Positions 36,131 through 44,544 of a stretch of 61,944 nucleotides of DNA are shown here, piece by piece. Location of the stretch: the NCBI RefSeq assembly GCF_023241715.1, contig NZ_JALQCW010000048.1:1-61944 (forward strand), read 5' to 3'. The notes below the pieces were generated by a model. That model did no database searches. It was given only the letters and a program-made list of their open reading frames with translations, and was not told the origin of the DNA. The position numbers were made by a program, and so were the translations under genes. This DNA comes from Pseudomonas morbosilactucae (lineage in GTDB: Bacteria > Pseudomonadota > Gammaproteobacteria > Pseudomonadales > Pseudomonadaceae). Within the stretch, counting starts at the first letter, position 1, and every line of letters begins with the position of its first letter.

Positions 36131-36763
36131 GTGACTGGCTTGTTTATTACCCTGGAAGGCCCGGAAGGCGCTGGTAAAAGCACCAACCGCGAATACCTGG
36201 CCGAGCGTCTGCGCGCCGCCGGTATCGAGGTGCTGCTGACCCGTGAGCCGGGCGGCACGCCGCTGGCCGAGCGTATCCGCGAGGTATTGCTGACCCCCGG
36301 CGATGAAGTGATGAATGCCGATACTGAGCTGTTGCTGGTGTTTGCCGCTCGGGCTCAGCACCTGGCTGCGGTGATCCGTCCGGCGTTGGCCCGTGGCGCG
36401 GTGGTTCTGTGTGACCGTTTTACCGATTCCACCTACGCCTACCAGGGCGGTGGTCGTGGGTTGTCGGTGGAGCGCATTGCCACCCTGGAACGTTTTGTCC
36501 AGGGGGAGCTGCGCCCTGACCTGACCCTGGTCTTTGACCTGCCTGTGGAAATCGGCCTGGCCCGGGCCAGCGCGCGCGGTCGCCTGGACCGTTTCGAGCA
36601 GGAAGGCCGGGTGTTTTTCGAAGCGGTGCGCAACGCCTACCTGAAGCGCGCCGAAGCCGATCCGGCGCGTTATCAGTTGGTGGATGCGGCCCAGCCCCTG
36701 GCCCAGGTCCAGCAGGCCCTGGATGGCCTGTTGCCGCAGTTGCTGGAGCGCGCCCGTGGCTGA
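36131..36763 (+). CDS. tmk: thymidylate kinase
   Basis: 210 residues from a GTG start. P-loop GPEGAGKST (residues 9-17), DRF motif in CDRFTDSTYAYQGG and the LID region ASARGRLDRFE mark the type found in E. coli (arginine in the LID). Phosphorylates dTMP to dTDP. It overlaps holB by 8 bases. Confidence 0.97.
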   Translation: MTGLFITLEGPEGAGKSTNREYLAERLRAAGIEVLLTREPGGTPLAERIREVLLTPGDEVMNADTELLLVFAARAQHLAAVIRPALARGAVVLCDRFTDSTYAYQGGGRGLSVERIATLERFVQGELRPDLTLVFDLPVEIGLARASARGRLDRFEQEGRVFFEAVRNAYLKRAEADPARYQLVDAAQPLAQVQQALDGLLPQLLERARG

Positions 36764-37742
36764 GGCCTTCCCCTGGCAAGACAGCCTCTGGCAGCAATTG
36801 GCGGGACGTGCCCAGCATGCCCATGCCTACCTGCTCCACGGGCCGGTGGGCATCGGCAAGCGCGCATTGGCCGAACGCTTGATGGCTCGTCTGTTGTGCC
36901 AGCGGCCTGAAGGGCTGGAAGCCTGCGGGCAGTGCAAATCCTGTCATCTGTTGCAGGCCGGCAGTCACCCGGACAACTACATCCTGGAGCCGGAAGAGGC
37001 GGACAAGGCGATCAAGGTCGATCAGGTCCGTGATCTGGTGAGCTTCGTGGTGCAGACCGCACAGCTGGGCGGACGCAAGGTGGTGCTCATCGAGCCGGTG
37101 GAGTCGATGAACATCAACGCTGCCAACGCCTTGCTCAAAAGTCTGGAAGAGCCCTCCGGCGATACGGTGCTGCTGTTGGTCAGCCATCAGCCCAGCCGTT
37201 TGTTGCCCACCATCAAGAGTCGTTGCGTGCAGCAGGCTTGTCCGTTGCCCAGCGAGGCTCTGAGCCTGCAATGGCTGGCAGGGGCGCTGCCCGAGTGCTC
37301 GGCCGAGGAGCGCGGCGAGTTGCTGACCCTTGCCGCCGGTTCGCCCCTGGCCGCCGTCAGCCTGCAAGCCCAAGGCGCGCGTGAGCAGCGGGCGCTGGTG
37401 GTGGATGGGGTGAAGAAGCTGCTCAAGCAGCAGCAATCTCCGACCCAGTTGGCCGAGAGCTGGAATGCCATCCCGTTGTTGCTGCTGTTTGACTGGTTTT
37501 GCGACTGGTCGAGCCTGATTCTGCGTTATCAGCTGACCGAGGACGAAGACGGCCTGGGCCTGACTGATATGCGCAAGGTGGTGCAGTACCTGGCGCAGAA
37601 GTCGAACCAGGGCAAAGTGCTGACGTTGCAGGACTGGATCCTGGCGCAGCGACAGAAAGTCCTGAGCAAGGCCAACCTCAACCGCGTGCTGCTATTGGAA
37701 GCGCTGCTGGTGCAGTGGGCGGCCTTGCCGACCCAGAAGTAA
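36756..37742 (+). CDS. holB: DNA polymerase III delta' subunit
   Basis: 328 residues from a GTG start inside the end of tmk. AAA+ fold: modified P-loop GPVGIGKRALAE, the zinc-binding Cys cluster (CGQCKSCHLL), and the sensor/SRC motif IKSRC near residue 155. It is part of the clamp loader. In P. aeruginosa pilZ follows directly; here it is missing and tatD is next after 85 bases. Confidence 0.96.
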   Translation: MAEAFPWQDSLWQQLAGRAQHAHAYLLHGPVGIGKRALAERLMARLLCQRPEGLEACGQCKSCHLLQAGSHPDNYILEPEEADKAIKVDQVRDLVSFVVQTAQLGGRKVVLIEPVESMNINAANALLKSLEEPSGDTVLLLVSHQPSRLLPTIKSRCVQQACPLPSEALSLQWLAGALPECSAEERGELLTLAAGSPLAAVSLQAQGAREQRALVVDGVKKLLKQQQSPTQLAESWNAIPLLLLFDWFCDWSSLILRYQLTEDEDGLGLTDMRKVVQYLAQKSNQGKVLTLQDWILAQRQKVLSKANLNRVLLLEALLVQWAALPTQK

Positions 37743-37827
37743 TGCGTTGCGCCTGAGATCAGGCTTGTCGTGGGCTGTCGTGTTGGCGGCGGCCTTTTCA
37801 CTCATTCGGATGCAGTTTTAGCCCCTT

Positions 37828-38619
37828 ATGCTCGTAGATTCCCATTGCCACCTTGATCGCCTCGACCTTGCCGCCCACGACGGCTCCCTGGATGCCGCGC
37901 TGGAAGCGGCCCGGCAGCGTGGCGTCGGGCATTTCCTGTGCATTGGCGTCAGCGCCGACAACGCGGCAGACGTCAAGGCGCTGGCTGAGCGTTACGAGGA
38001 TGTCGACTGCTCGGTGGGCGTGCACCCGCTGGATGTGCAACCCGGCGCCGAGCCGGCCCTGGACTGGCTGCTGCAGGAGCTGAACCACCCGCGAGTGGTG
38101 GCCATTGGCGAGACCGGGTTGGACTACCACTACGAACCCGAAGCCGCCGAGGTGCAGCAGGCCTCCTTCCGCTTGCACCTGCAGGCGGCGCAGCAAACCG
38201 GCAAACCGGTGATTGTCCACACACGCGGTGCTCGGGCGGATACCTTGGCCTTGTTGCGTGAAGCCGCGTTGCCCCAGGCCGGGGTGTTGCATTGCTTCAC
38301 CGAAGACTGGGAGATGGCCAAGGCTGCGCTAGATTTGGGCTTCTATATTTCCTTGTCCGGGATCGTCACCTTCCGCAACGCCGATGCTTTGCGTGACGTG
38401 GCTCGCCAGGTACCGGCGGATCGCCTGCTGGTGGAAACCGACTCGCCGTACCTGGCACCCATTCCGTATCGCGGCAAACCCAACTTGCCGCAGTACGTGC
38501 GGGAAGTGGCGGAATACCTGGCGATGTTGCGCGGGCAACCCTATGAAGCCTTTGCCCAGCAGACCACGGAAAACTTCAAGCGCCTGTTCCCGTTGGCCCA
38601 CGTCAAGAGTGCCGGATAA
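37828..38619 (+). CDS. TatD-family metal-dependent deoxyribonuclease (YcfH)
   Basis: 263 residues, TIM-barrel metallohydrolase. DSHCHLDRL (residues 3-11), GETGLDYHYE (near 93), HTRGA, and late ETDSPYLAP are the metal-site motifs. The YcfH subtype is indicated by position after holB. Acts on DNA 3'-ends, but the physiological role is unclear. Confidence 0.94.
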   Translation: MLVDSHCHLDRLDLAAHDGSLDAALEAARQRGVGHFLCIGVSADNAADVKALAERYEDVDCSVGVHPLDVQPGAEPALDWLLQELNHPRVVAIGETGLDYHYEPEAAEVQQASFRLHLQAAQQTGKPVIVHTRGARADTLALLREAALPQAGVLHCFTEDWEMAKAALDLGFYISLSGIVTFRNADALRDVARQVPADRLLVETDSPYLAPIPYRGKPNLPQYVREVAEYLAMLRGQPYEAFAQQTTENFKRLFPLAHVKSAG

Positions 38620-38647
38620 GCCCGGTAGCGAAGCCCAAATCGCGGGC

Positions 38648-38765
38648 AAAAAAAACCCGGGTTCTGGGGGGTGAATCCGGGTTAAGACCATTAGGAGTAA
38701 AACAAAGGCCCGCGGTCCATCGCTACCTTTATCAGCGCTTCACTTGGGGGAGATGTCGCGCTGAC
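38648..38765 (-). ncRNA. rgsA: probable RgsA-type small RNA
   Basis: On the minus strand a GC-rich hairpin (AACCCGG ... CCGGGTT, 38682-38655 region) is followed by nine T residues, a clear Rho-independent terminator with no protein gene upstream on that strand. About 118 bases upstream, CAATACT (38778-38772) resembles the RpoS-type -10 element CTATACT. RgsA (PA2958.1 in P. aeruginosa) is an RpoS-dependent sRNA of about 120 nt known from this same place, next to tatD. The identity is inferred from position, size and terminator. Confidence 0.6.
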
Positions 38766-39405
38766 AGGTGAAGTATTGATCACTATCGCGTTGAGTCCAG
38801 TGGGTGTTGGTCGGTTTTTAAACAATTTTGGAATACGGGCGCTTCGGTTGAGTTCTCATTTCCGTTCAATAGCCGCCATAACCTGAACAATGGCAGCGAT
38901 TCACAGGTTTTTGAGGGCGAACGCCAAGAGCTATTGGGGTTTTCTCCAGTCTTTCGCTCACAACCTGTTGCAGTTTGGTCGCTGCTTCTTCATGGCCCAA
39001 AGGCTTTCCTTCCTCATAAGTCGCTCCCCACTCTCCCAGGGTTGGGCGTTTCCCGTGGTTGATGAGCGGAATAGGGCGCCTTAAATACGATTGATTTTTG
39101 ACTGGAATCGGTTTCTGCGTCGCTGTTGAGCAAGCAATGGTGTCGCGGGTTCATGATGTGTGGCTTCATCTGCACAGGGTCTGGATTCACCCTTGATAGC
39201 CCCTGAAAGTCCCGCTCAGTACCGGCTGCAAAGCCTTCGGCCGCGTAATCGCCCCGCTTGAAAGGACTCTTTCCAGGCAAATAGCGGTGGGGCGTGACCA
39301 GGCAAATTCATCCAGAAACACAGTGATGGTCGGATGATCCGTGCATTTTGGCGCAAGTTAGGCATAATACGCGGCTTCGATTTTGACCCCGACAGACCTT
39401 TTCTT
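38766..39405. other. 640-base stretch without a supported gene
   Basis: Short ORFs on both strands lack ribosome sites and family resemblance. The left end would carry the promoter of the minus-strand small RNA. The right end should hold the promoter of the TetR gene: CATAATAC near 39363-39370 may be its -10. Nothing else is recognised. Confidence 0.5.
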
Positions 39406-40044
39406 ATGCAAAAAGAACCCCGTAAGGTCCGTGAGTTTCGTCGCCGCGAGCAAGAAATTCTCGATACCGCGCTCAAGCTGTTCCTCGACCAAGGTGAAGA
39501 CAGCGTCACCGTCGAGATGATCGCTGATGCCGTGGGTATCGGCAAAGGCACCATCTACAAGCACTTCAAGTCCAAGGCGGAGATCTACCTGCGCCTGATG
39601 CTCGACTATGAGCGCGACCTCAATGAGTTGCTGCACTCTGCCGACGTCGACAAGGACAAGGAGGCGCTGTCCCGGGCCTACTTCGAATTCCGCATGCGCG
39701 ACCCACAGCGTTATCGGCTGTTCGACCGCCTGGAAGAGAAGGTGGTCAAGGGCAACCAGGTGCCGGAAATGGTCGAGGAACTGCACAAGATCCGTGCGTC
39801 CAACTTCGAGCGCCTGACCTTGTTGATCAAGGGCCGCATCAGCGAAGGCAAGCTTGAAGACGTACCGCCTTACTTCCACTACTGCGCGTCCTGGGCGCTG
39901 GTGCACGGCGCGGTGGCGCTGTACCACTCGCCATTCTGGAGCAATGTGCTGGAAGATCAGGAAGGCTTCTTCCAGTTCCTGATGGACATCGGCGTGCGCA
40001 TGGGCAACAAGCGCAAGCGCGACCCGGAAATACCCAGCAGCTGA
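39406..40044 (+). CDS. TetR-family transcriptional regulator (PA2957-like)
   Basis: 212 residues from the ATG at 39406. The N-terminal DNA-binding domain spans about residues 15-62, with the recognition part in VGIGKGTIYKHFKSKAEIY. The C-terminal ligand domain is helical and without known ligand. P. aeruginosa has a TetR gene (PA2957) at this position. No ribosome site is evident before the ATG; upstream in-frame codons cross the likely promoter. Confidence 0.88.
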   Translation: MQKEPRKVREFRRREQEILDTALKLFLDQGEDSVTVEMIADAVGIGKGTIYKHFKSKAEIYLRLMLDYERDLNELLHSADVDKDKEALSRAYFEFRMRDPQRYRLFDRLEEKVVKGNQVPEMVEELHKIRASNFERLTLLIKGRISEGKLEDVPPYFHYCASWALVHGAVALYHSPFWSNVLEDQEGFFQFLMDIGVRMGNKRKRDPEIPSS

Positions 40045-40182
40045 TCCATTCAGTTGCTTTATTGCGCCGTGATTTACCTACATGGCGCAGTGCCCCAGGA
40101 ATATACTCAGGCGTGGGACTTGCAAAAACCTGATTTGTGAGTCAAGTTTTTGCGGTCCTCTCTTCCTCCGCCGGAGTCATCC

Positions 40183-41151
40183 ATGATCGTTGATCGTCAA
40201 GGCAGGCGTTTTCGCAATTTGCGCATCAGCCTGACCTCTGCCTGCAACTATGCGTGCACTTACTGCGTGCCTGACGGCAAGCGGCTGGTGGCGGCGCAGG
40301 ATGAGCTTTCGGCCGACGCCATGGCCCGCGGCGTGGCTTATCTGATCGAAGCGGCCGGCATTGAGCGCCTGCGTATCACCGGCGGCGAACCCTTGGTCAG
40401 TCCCAAGTTGGAAACCTTTATGGGCGCTGTCGGGCAGATGGGCCTGGACGACATCAGCCTGACCACCAACGGCCAGTTGCTCACGCGCAAATTGCCGCTG
40501 TTGGTCGACGCCGGCATCCGCCGGATCAACGTTTCCCTGGATACCCTGGACGCTTCAGCGTTCCGCAGCATTGCCCGTGGTGGCGACTTGGCCACCGTAC
40601 TCGACGGCATGCAGCGGGCCAGCGAGGCGGGGCTGAAGATCAAGGTCAATATGGTGCCCCTGCGCGGGCAGAACTTCGACCAGGTCCTGCCGCTGCTGGA
40701 TTACTGCCTGGAGCGGGGCTATGAGCTGCGCTTTATCGAACTGATGCGCATGGGCCACCTGGCCAGTGATGGCAATGCCTTCCTGCAACAGTTCGTCAGC
40801 CTGCAGCAATTGCTCGGGTTGATTGGCGAGCGTTACGAATACCTTCAGGCCGATGCGCCGGTCGACGCCACGGCGGTGCGCTACCAGATTCCCGGACAGG
40901 GCTTTTTCGGTGTGATCGCCAACGAAAGCGTGCCGTTCTGCCGGACGTGCTCGCGCCTGCGCCTGTCCTCCACCGGTTGGCTCCATGGCTGCCTGTCCTC
41001 CAGTAACCGTCACTACGTCGGCGACCTGCTGGACAAGCCCCGTCACCAAGCCTTGCCGGCCCTGCAGCGCCTGTTGGTGAAAGCCTTGGGTGACAAGCAG
41101 GACGTGGCGTTCTCCGGCGGCGCCACGGTGATGAAAATCATCGGCGGCTGA
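40183..41151 (+). CDS. moaA: GTP 3',8-cyclase MoaA
   Basis: 322 residues. Radical-SAM cluster motif CNYACTYC (CX3CX2C, residues about 21-28), ITGGEPL for SAM binding, the second [4Fe-4S] cluster CRTC with a later Cys (CX2CX13C) and the C-terminal GG needed for catalysis are all present. It makes the first intermediate in molybdopterin synthesis. Pseudomonads often have two moaA copies; this one stands alone, not in a moa operon. It could support the molybdenum hydroxylase at 17039-19824. Confidence 0.9.
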   Translation: MIVDRQGRRFRNLRISLTSACNYACTYCVPDGKRLVAAQDELSADAMARGVAYLIEAAGIERLRITGGEPLVSPKLETFMGAVGQMGLDDISLTTNGQLLTRKLPLLVDAGIRRINVSLDTLDASAFRSIARGGDLATVLDGMQRASEAGLKIKVNMVPLRGQNFDQVLPLLDYCLERGYELRFIELMRMGHLASDGNAFLQQFVSLQQLLGLIGERYEYLQADAPVDATAVRYQIPGQGFFGVIANESVPFCRTCSRLRLSSTGWLHGCLSSSNRHYVGDLLDKPRHQALPALQRLLVKALGDKQDVAFSGGATVMKIIGG

Positions 41152-41323
41152 CCGGGCGTTATCCCCGCTGCGCCGATTCCCTGAGCCTTTCTTTTACGAC
41201 GAAAAACTGCACCAATCCGACTGCCCATAGACGCGGCAACCCACCGCAAATGGCGAGCTGGCGCGGAAGCTGCATCTCGTGCCCATTCGCCGGTTTTCCG
41301 TCACCGGTTTTTGGGAGGATAGG

Positions 41324-41926
41324 ATGCGTAGCCTGGTTTTGCTGCTGGCCTTTTTGGCACTCGGCGGCTGCATGAATGTCAGCGATATGGGCGAGGGGGT
41401 TCGTTATCACCTGAGCGACGCCGGCATGCTCGATCACAGTGATACTCGTCGTTCGAACTCCTTCCGTATCCAGCCGGACTCGTTCATTTTCATCGCCCAG
41501 GGTTCTTTCACCCCGCCTGGCAGCGCCTACCCACGGCCGAACGTGGTGGCTGAAGAGGCCTTTAACGGTTTTGTCGAATACTTCCCCATGGTCCGCCGCG
41601 CCCGTGCACCGGAAGGCCTGGACCAGGCCATGGCCGAGGCCCGTGAAGTCGGCGCCCATTATTTGCTCTACACCCGTTACGCCAAGGCGGACGACCGCAT
41701 CGGCAACTCCGATGAGTGGTTCGACCAGGAAGCCGTTGACCGCCTGGGGGTGGACAACGGGGTGATTCAGATCATGCTGATCGAGACCAGCACCCAGTAT
41801 TTGATTGATACTGCGCGAATTCGCAGCCGTGGCGGTTTACTGACGTTCCACGACAACAAGCCACAAGACCTGCTCGGCCCACCGCTGGCGCAATACGCTC
41901 GCAGCCTGCTGGGATTGAGCGACTGA
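41324..41926 (+). CDS. DUF4823 lipoprotein
   Basis: 200 residues from the ATG at 41324 with GGGAGGATAGG upstream. The signal peptide ends in a lipobox LGGC (Cys at residue 16), so it should be a lipid-anchored envelope protein. The rest matches the DUF4823 type known only from pseudomonads and relatives. Its function is unknown. The DUF1285 gene follows after 19 bases, as in P. aeruginosa (PA2955/PA2956 region). Confidence 0.82.
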   Translation: MRSLVLLLAFLALGGCMNVSDMGEGVRYHLSDAGMLDHSDTRRSNSFRIQPDSFIFIAQGSFTPPGSAYPRPNVVAEEAFNGFVEYFPMVRRARAPEGLDQAMAEAREVGAHYLLYTRYAKADDRIGNSDEWFDQEAVDRLGVDNGVIQIMLIETSTQYLIDTARIRSRGGLLTFHDNKPQDLLGPPLAQYARSLLGLSD

Positions 41927-41945
41927 GTTTAACGAGGAGAACAGC

Positions 41946-42509
41946 ATGAGTGGTCCGGCCACAGTCAACGACCTGTTGGCGCAGATTCCCAAGGCCGAAA
42001 AGGGCCTGCCGCCGGTCCACCTGTGGAACCCTACGTTCTGTGGTGACATCGACATGCGCATTGCCCGGGACGGTACCTGGTACTACCTGGGCACGCCCAT
42101 CGGCCGTAAGCCGATGGTCAAGCTGTTCTCCACCATCATCCGCCGCGACGGCGATGATTATTTCCTGATTACCCCGGTTGAAAAGGTCGGCATCAAAGTC
42201 GATGACGCGCCGTTCGTGGCCGTGACTCTGGATGTGCAAGGGGAGGGCGAGGCGCAGGTGCTGCGCTTTACCACCAATGTCGATGAGCAGGCCGAGGCCG
42301 GTGCCGAGCACCCGCTGCGGGTGGTGATCGACGAGCACAGTCAGGAACCCGCGCCTTATGTGCATATCCGCAGCAACCTCGAAGCCCTGATCCACCGCAA
42401 CGTGTTCTACCAACTGGTGGAGCTGGCGGTCAGTCGGGAGATCGACGGTCAGCGCTGGCTCGGCGTCTGGAGCGGCGGCGAGTTTTTCCCTATCGGTCTT
42501 GAACCCTGA
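41946..42509 (+). CDS. DUF1285 family protein
   Basis: 187 residues, soluble, beta-rich. WNPTFCGDIDMRI, GTWYYLGTPIGR and NVFYQLVELAV are family hallmarks. Members form a fold of tandem small domains of unknown function, perhaps ligand-sensing. AACGAGGAGA precedes the ATG. Probably co-transcribed with the DUF4823 lipoprotein. Confidence 0.88.
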   Translation: MSGPATVNDLLAQIPKAEKGLPPVHLWNPTFCGDIDMRIARDGTWYYLGTPIGRKPMVKLFSTIIRRDGDDYFLITPVEKVGIKVDDAPFVAVTLDVQGEGEAQVLRFTTNVDEQAEAGAEHPLRVVIDEHSQEPAPYVHIRSNLEALIHRNVFYQLVELAVSREIDGQRWLGVWSGGEFFPIGLEP

Positions 42510-42560
42510 TCCCACCCGGGCGCGCTTGAGTTCCCCTGGTCAGTGCCCGCACAAAACCCG

Positions 42561-42589
42561 TTGACAGCCAATCGTATGATGAATAGCGT
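42561..42589 (+). promoter_or_regulatory. promoter with operator-like site for the FCD-type gntR
   Basis: TTGACA at 42561-42566 is a perfect -35 box. A weak -10 (TAGCGT, 42584-42589) lies 17 bases on. Between them ATCGTATGAT (42571-42580) nearly matches the perfect palindrome ATCATATGAT upstream of araF (45407-45416). A site between the two boxes suits repression, probably autoregulation by the GntR protein. Confidence 0.5.
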
Positions 42590-42636
42590 GAGCTGATTCT
42601 GTTCGCTCACGTCTTGTCGTCATGTCGAGGGGCTCC

Positions 42637-43364
42637 ATGTCCAGCAGTTTCCACGCATCCACGGTTGACTGGCTCGGCTCCTGGATCGCTGCCGGGCAGG
42701 TCAAGGCCGGGCAGGCCATCAAGGTCGAAGCCGATTTGGGGGCCCAGCTCGGGGTCAGCCGCACCGTGATTCGCGAGGCCATCAAGACCCTGGTGGCCAA
42801 AGGCATGCTGGAGGTGGGGCCCAAGGTCGGCACTCGGATCCTGCCGGTGCGCCGCTGGAACCTGTTCGACCCGCAAGTGGTGGGCTGGCTGTCGCGCAAC
42901 GGCTTGCCGGAACATTTTGTCGACGACCTGCTGGACCTGCGCCGTACCATCGAACCGATGGCGGTGCGCTGGGCCTGTGAGCGTGCCACCAGTGAACAGG
43001 TCGAGGCCATTCTGCTGGCCTACAACGCCCTAGCGCGGGCGTGGACAGTGGCATCGACTACAACCTAGCCGACCAGTACTTCCACGAATGCATCCTGGCT
43101 GCCAGCCACAACCAATTCATCGAGCAGATGGTGCCGGCCCTCGGCGCCTTGCTGGCGGTGTGTTTCGAGGTCTCGGCAGCCGACCCGGATGAGCTGCGAC
43201 GCACCTTGCCGATCCACAAAGACATGGCCGACGCCATTGCCGCCCGGGACCCCGGACGCAGCGTCTGGGCCTGCATGACCCTGATCGACAACGCGGCCCT
43301 GGCGATCAAGCGCTACTACCCGGACCTGATGGCCGGCAAGGCGGCGAGTGGTTCCGGGCACTGA
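42637..43364 (+). pseudogene. GntR/FCD-family regulator (DgoR-like), frameshifted
   Basis: The first part (from ATG 42637) has the GntR winged helix with LGVSRTVIREAIKTL (about residues 40-54) and the linker RRWNLFDPQVVGW, which resembles E. coli DgoR. The frame breaks after AYNALARA near 43037-43042. The remaining FCD ligand domain (VDSGIDYNLADQYFHECI onward, with the metal-binding Asp/His pattern) continues in the next frame. One missing G (GCGTGG where GCGGTGG is expected) explains it; with it restored the protein is 242 residues. It heads the sugar cluster and is the likely regulator of the SMP-30, SDR, ara and perhaps dgo genes. It may be a sequencing error. Confidence 0.85.
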
Positions 43365-43401
43365 TATCACCTGACCCATAACAATAAGAGCGGGAGGTTG
43401 C

Positions 43402-44277
43402 ATGGACTGGACAGCGGTGAGCGCCCATCGGGCGCAACTGGGGGAGGGGCCTTTCTGGGTGGCTCGGGAGCAGGCGTTGTATTGGGTCGATATTGTCGGC
43501 CAGCGGGCCTTGCGCCTGCAGGGCGGCCAGTTGCGCAGTTGGCACCTGCCCGAACCCGGGTCGGCGTTTATTCCTACAGAACGCGGCGATGCCCTGGTGA
43601 CCCTGGGCAGTGGGGTGTATCGGCTGGACCTCGACTCGCCGGAGCACGCCCCTCGATTGCAACTGTTTTGCGTCGCCGACCGGCAGGCCGGCAACCGGGC
43701 CAATGAGGCCCGTTGTGATGCCCAGGGCCGGCTCTGGCTTGGCAGCATGCAGAACAATATTGGCCCCAACGGTGAGGATCTGCCGGTGTTGCGGCGTTCC
43801 GGCGGCTTGTTTCGGGTGGATGCCGATGCCCGGGTCACGCCGCTGCTGGAAGGCCTGGGCATCGCCAATACCTTGCTGTGGAACGACGACGGCAGCGTCC
43901 TGTACTTCGCCGACAGCCTGGACGCCACCCTGTACCGGCATGAGGTTCGGGCAGACGGCAGTCTTGGCCCGGCCCAGGTGCATTTGGCGCCCCATGCCCG
44001 GGGCGTGCCCGACGGTTCGGCGATGGATGCCGACGGCGATATCTGGAATGCGCGCTGGGACGGCAGTTGCCTGTTGCGCCTGAGTCCTGAAGGCACGGTG
44101 CGCCAGGTCATAGAGCTGCCGGTTAGCCGGCCCACCAGTTGCGTGTTCGGCGGCCCTGACCTGCGCACCCTCTACGTCACCAGCGCCGCCAGCCCGAACC
44201 GGCATCCATTGGACGGCGCGGTGCTGTCGATCCGGGTTGAAACCCCGGGTTTACCGTGCACGCGCTTTGCGGGTTAA
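43402..44277 (+). CDS. SMP-30/gluconolactonase-family aldonolactonase
   Basis: 291 residues, six-bladed beta-propeller. LGEGPFW near the N-terminus holds the metal Glu, then NEARCDAQGRLWLGSM and GIANTLLWNDDG carry the Asn and Asp metal ligands; PDGSAMDADG is the second Asp. It hydrolyses an aldonolactone (galactono- or arabinonolactone), the product of the SDR dehydrogenase encoded next. GGGAGG precedes the ATG. Confidence 0.88.
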   Translation: MDWTAVSAHRAQLGEGPFWVAREQALYWVDIVGQRALRLQGGQLRSWHLPEPGSAFIPTERGDALVTLGSGVYRLDLDSPEHAPRLQLFCVADRQAGNRANEARCDAQGRLWLGSMQNNIGPNGEDLPVLRRSGGLFRVDADARVTPLLEGLGIANTLLWNDDGSVLYFADSLDATLYRHEVRADGSLGPAQVHLAPHARGVPDGSAMDADGDIWNARWDGSCLLRLSPEGTVRQVIELPVSRPTSCVFGGPDLRTLYVTSAASPNRHPLDGAVLSIRVETPGLPCTRFAG

Positions 44278-44281
44278 TTCC

Positions 44282-44337
44282 CAATATATGGGATGTAAAA
44301 TTATATATTGAGATATTTCCACGGTCGGGTTTATAGT
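44282..44337 (+). promoter_or_regulatory. promoter/operator of the SDR-araFGH unit, copy A of a shared module
   Basis: CAATATAT (44282-44289) and ATATATTG (44303-44310) are perfect inverted arms with 13 bases between. The right arm overlaps the -35 box TTGAGA (44308-44313); TATAGT (44332-44337) is 18 bases on. The same module is found before dgoK (58968-59023): from GGGATGTAAA to TTGAGAT only one of 25 bases differs, with the same 18-base spacing. Similarity goes on to the GATGCA at 44385-44390, which in dgoK is the start codon. Confidence 0.8.
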
Positions 44338-44544
44338 CGGCCCCAGCTCCACGCACTCACACAAAAAAATAATACCGGTGACGCGATGCAGAGATTTTCC
44401 CATCCACTCCCTCGTGGAGTTTGTGCCGATGGCCGTCCAGGCCCTCACGCGCACGCTTGCTCATCCTTGACCCTTTCGTCTGTTCTCGCCCGACCGTCCC
44501 AGCACGTTCGGCGCTTGTCTGCCTTGCCACAGGAGTCCCGATTC

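Noticed and set aside
38890..39280. Short ORFs of 64 and 88 codons in the tatD-TetR gap
   Set aside because: No ribosome-binding site, no family resemblance and poor codon pattern.
44308..44544. Long N-terminal extension of the SDR dehydrogenase
   Set aside because: It begins inside the predicted promoter and gives unlike sequence; the ATG at 44545 has a good ribosome site and gives the normal SDR length.
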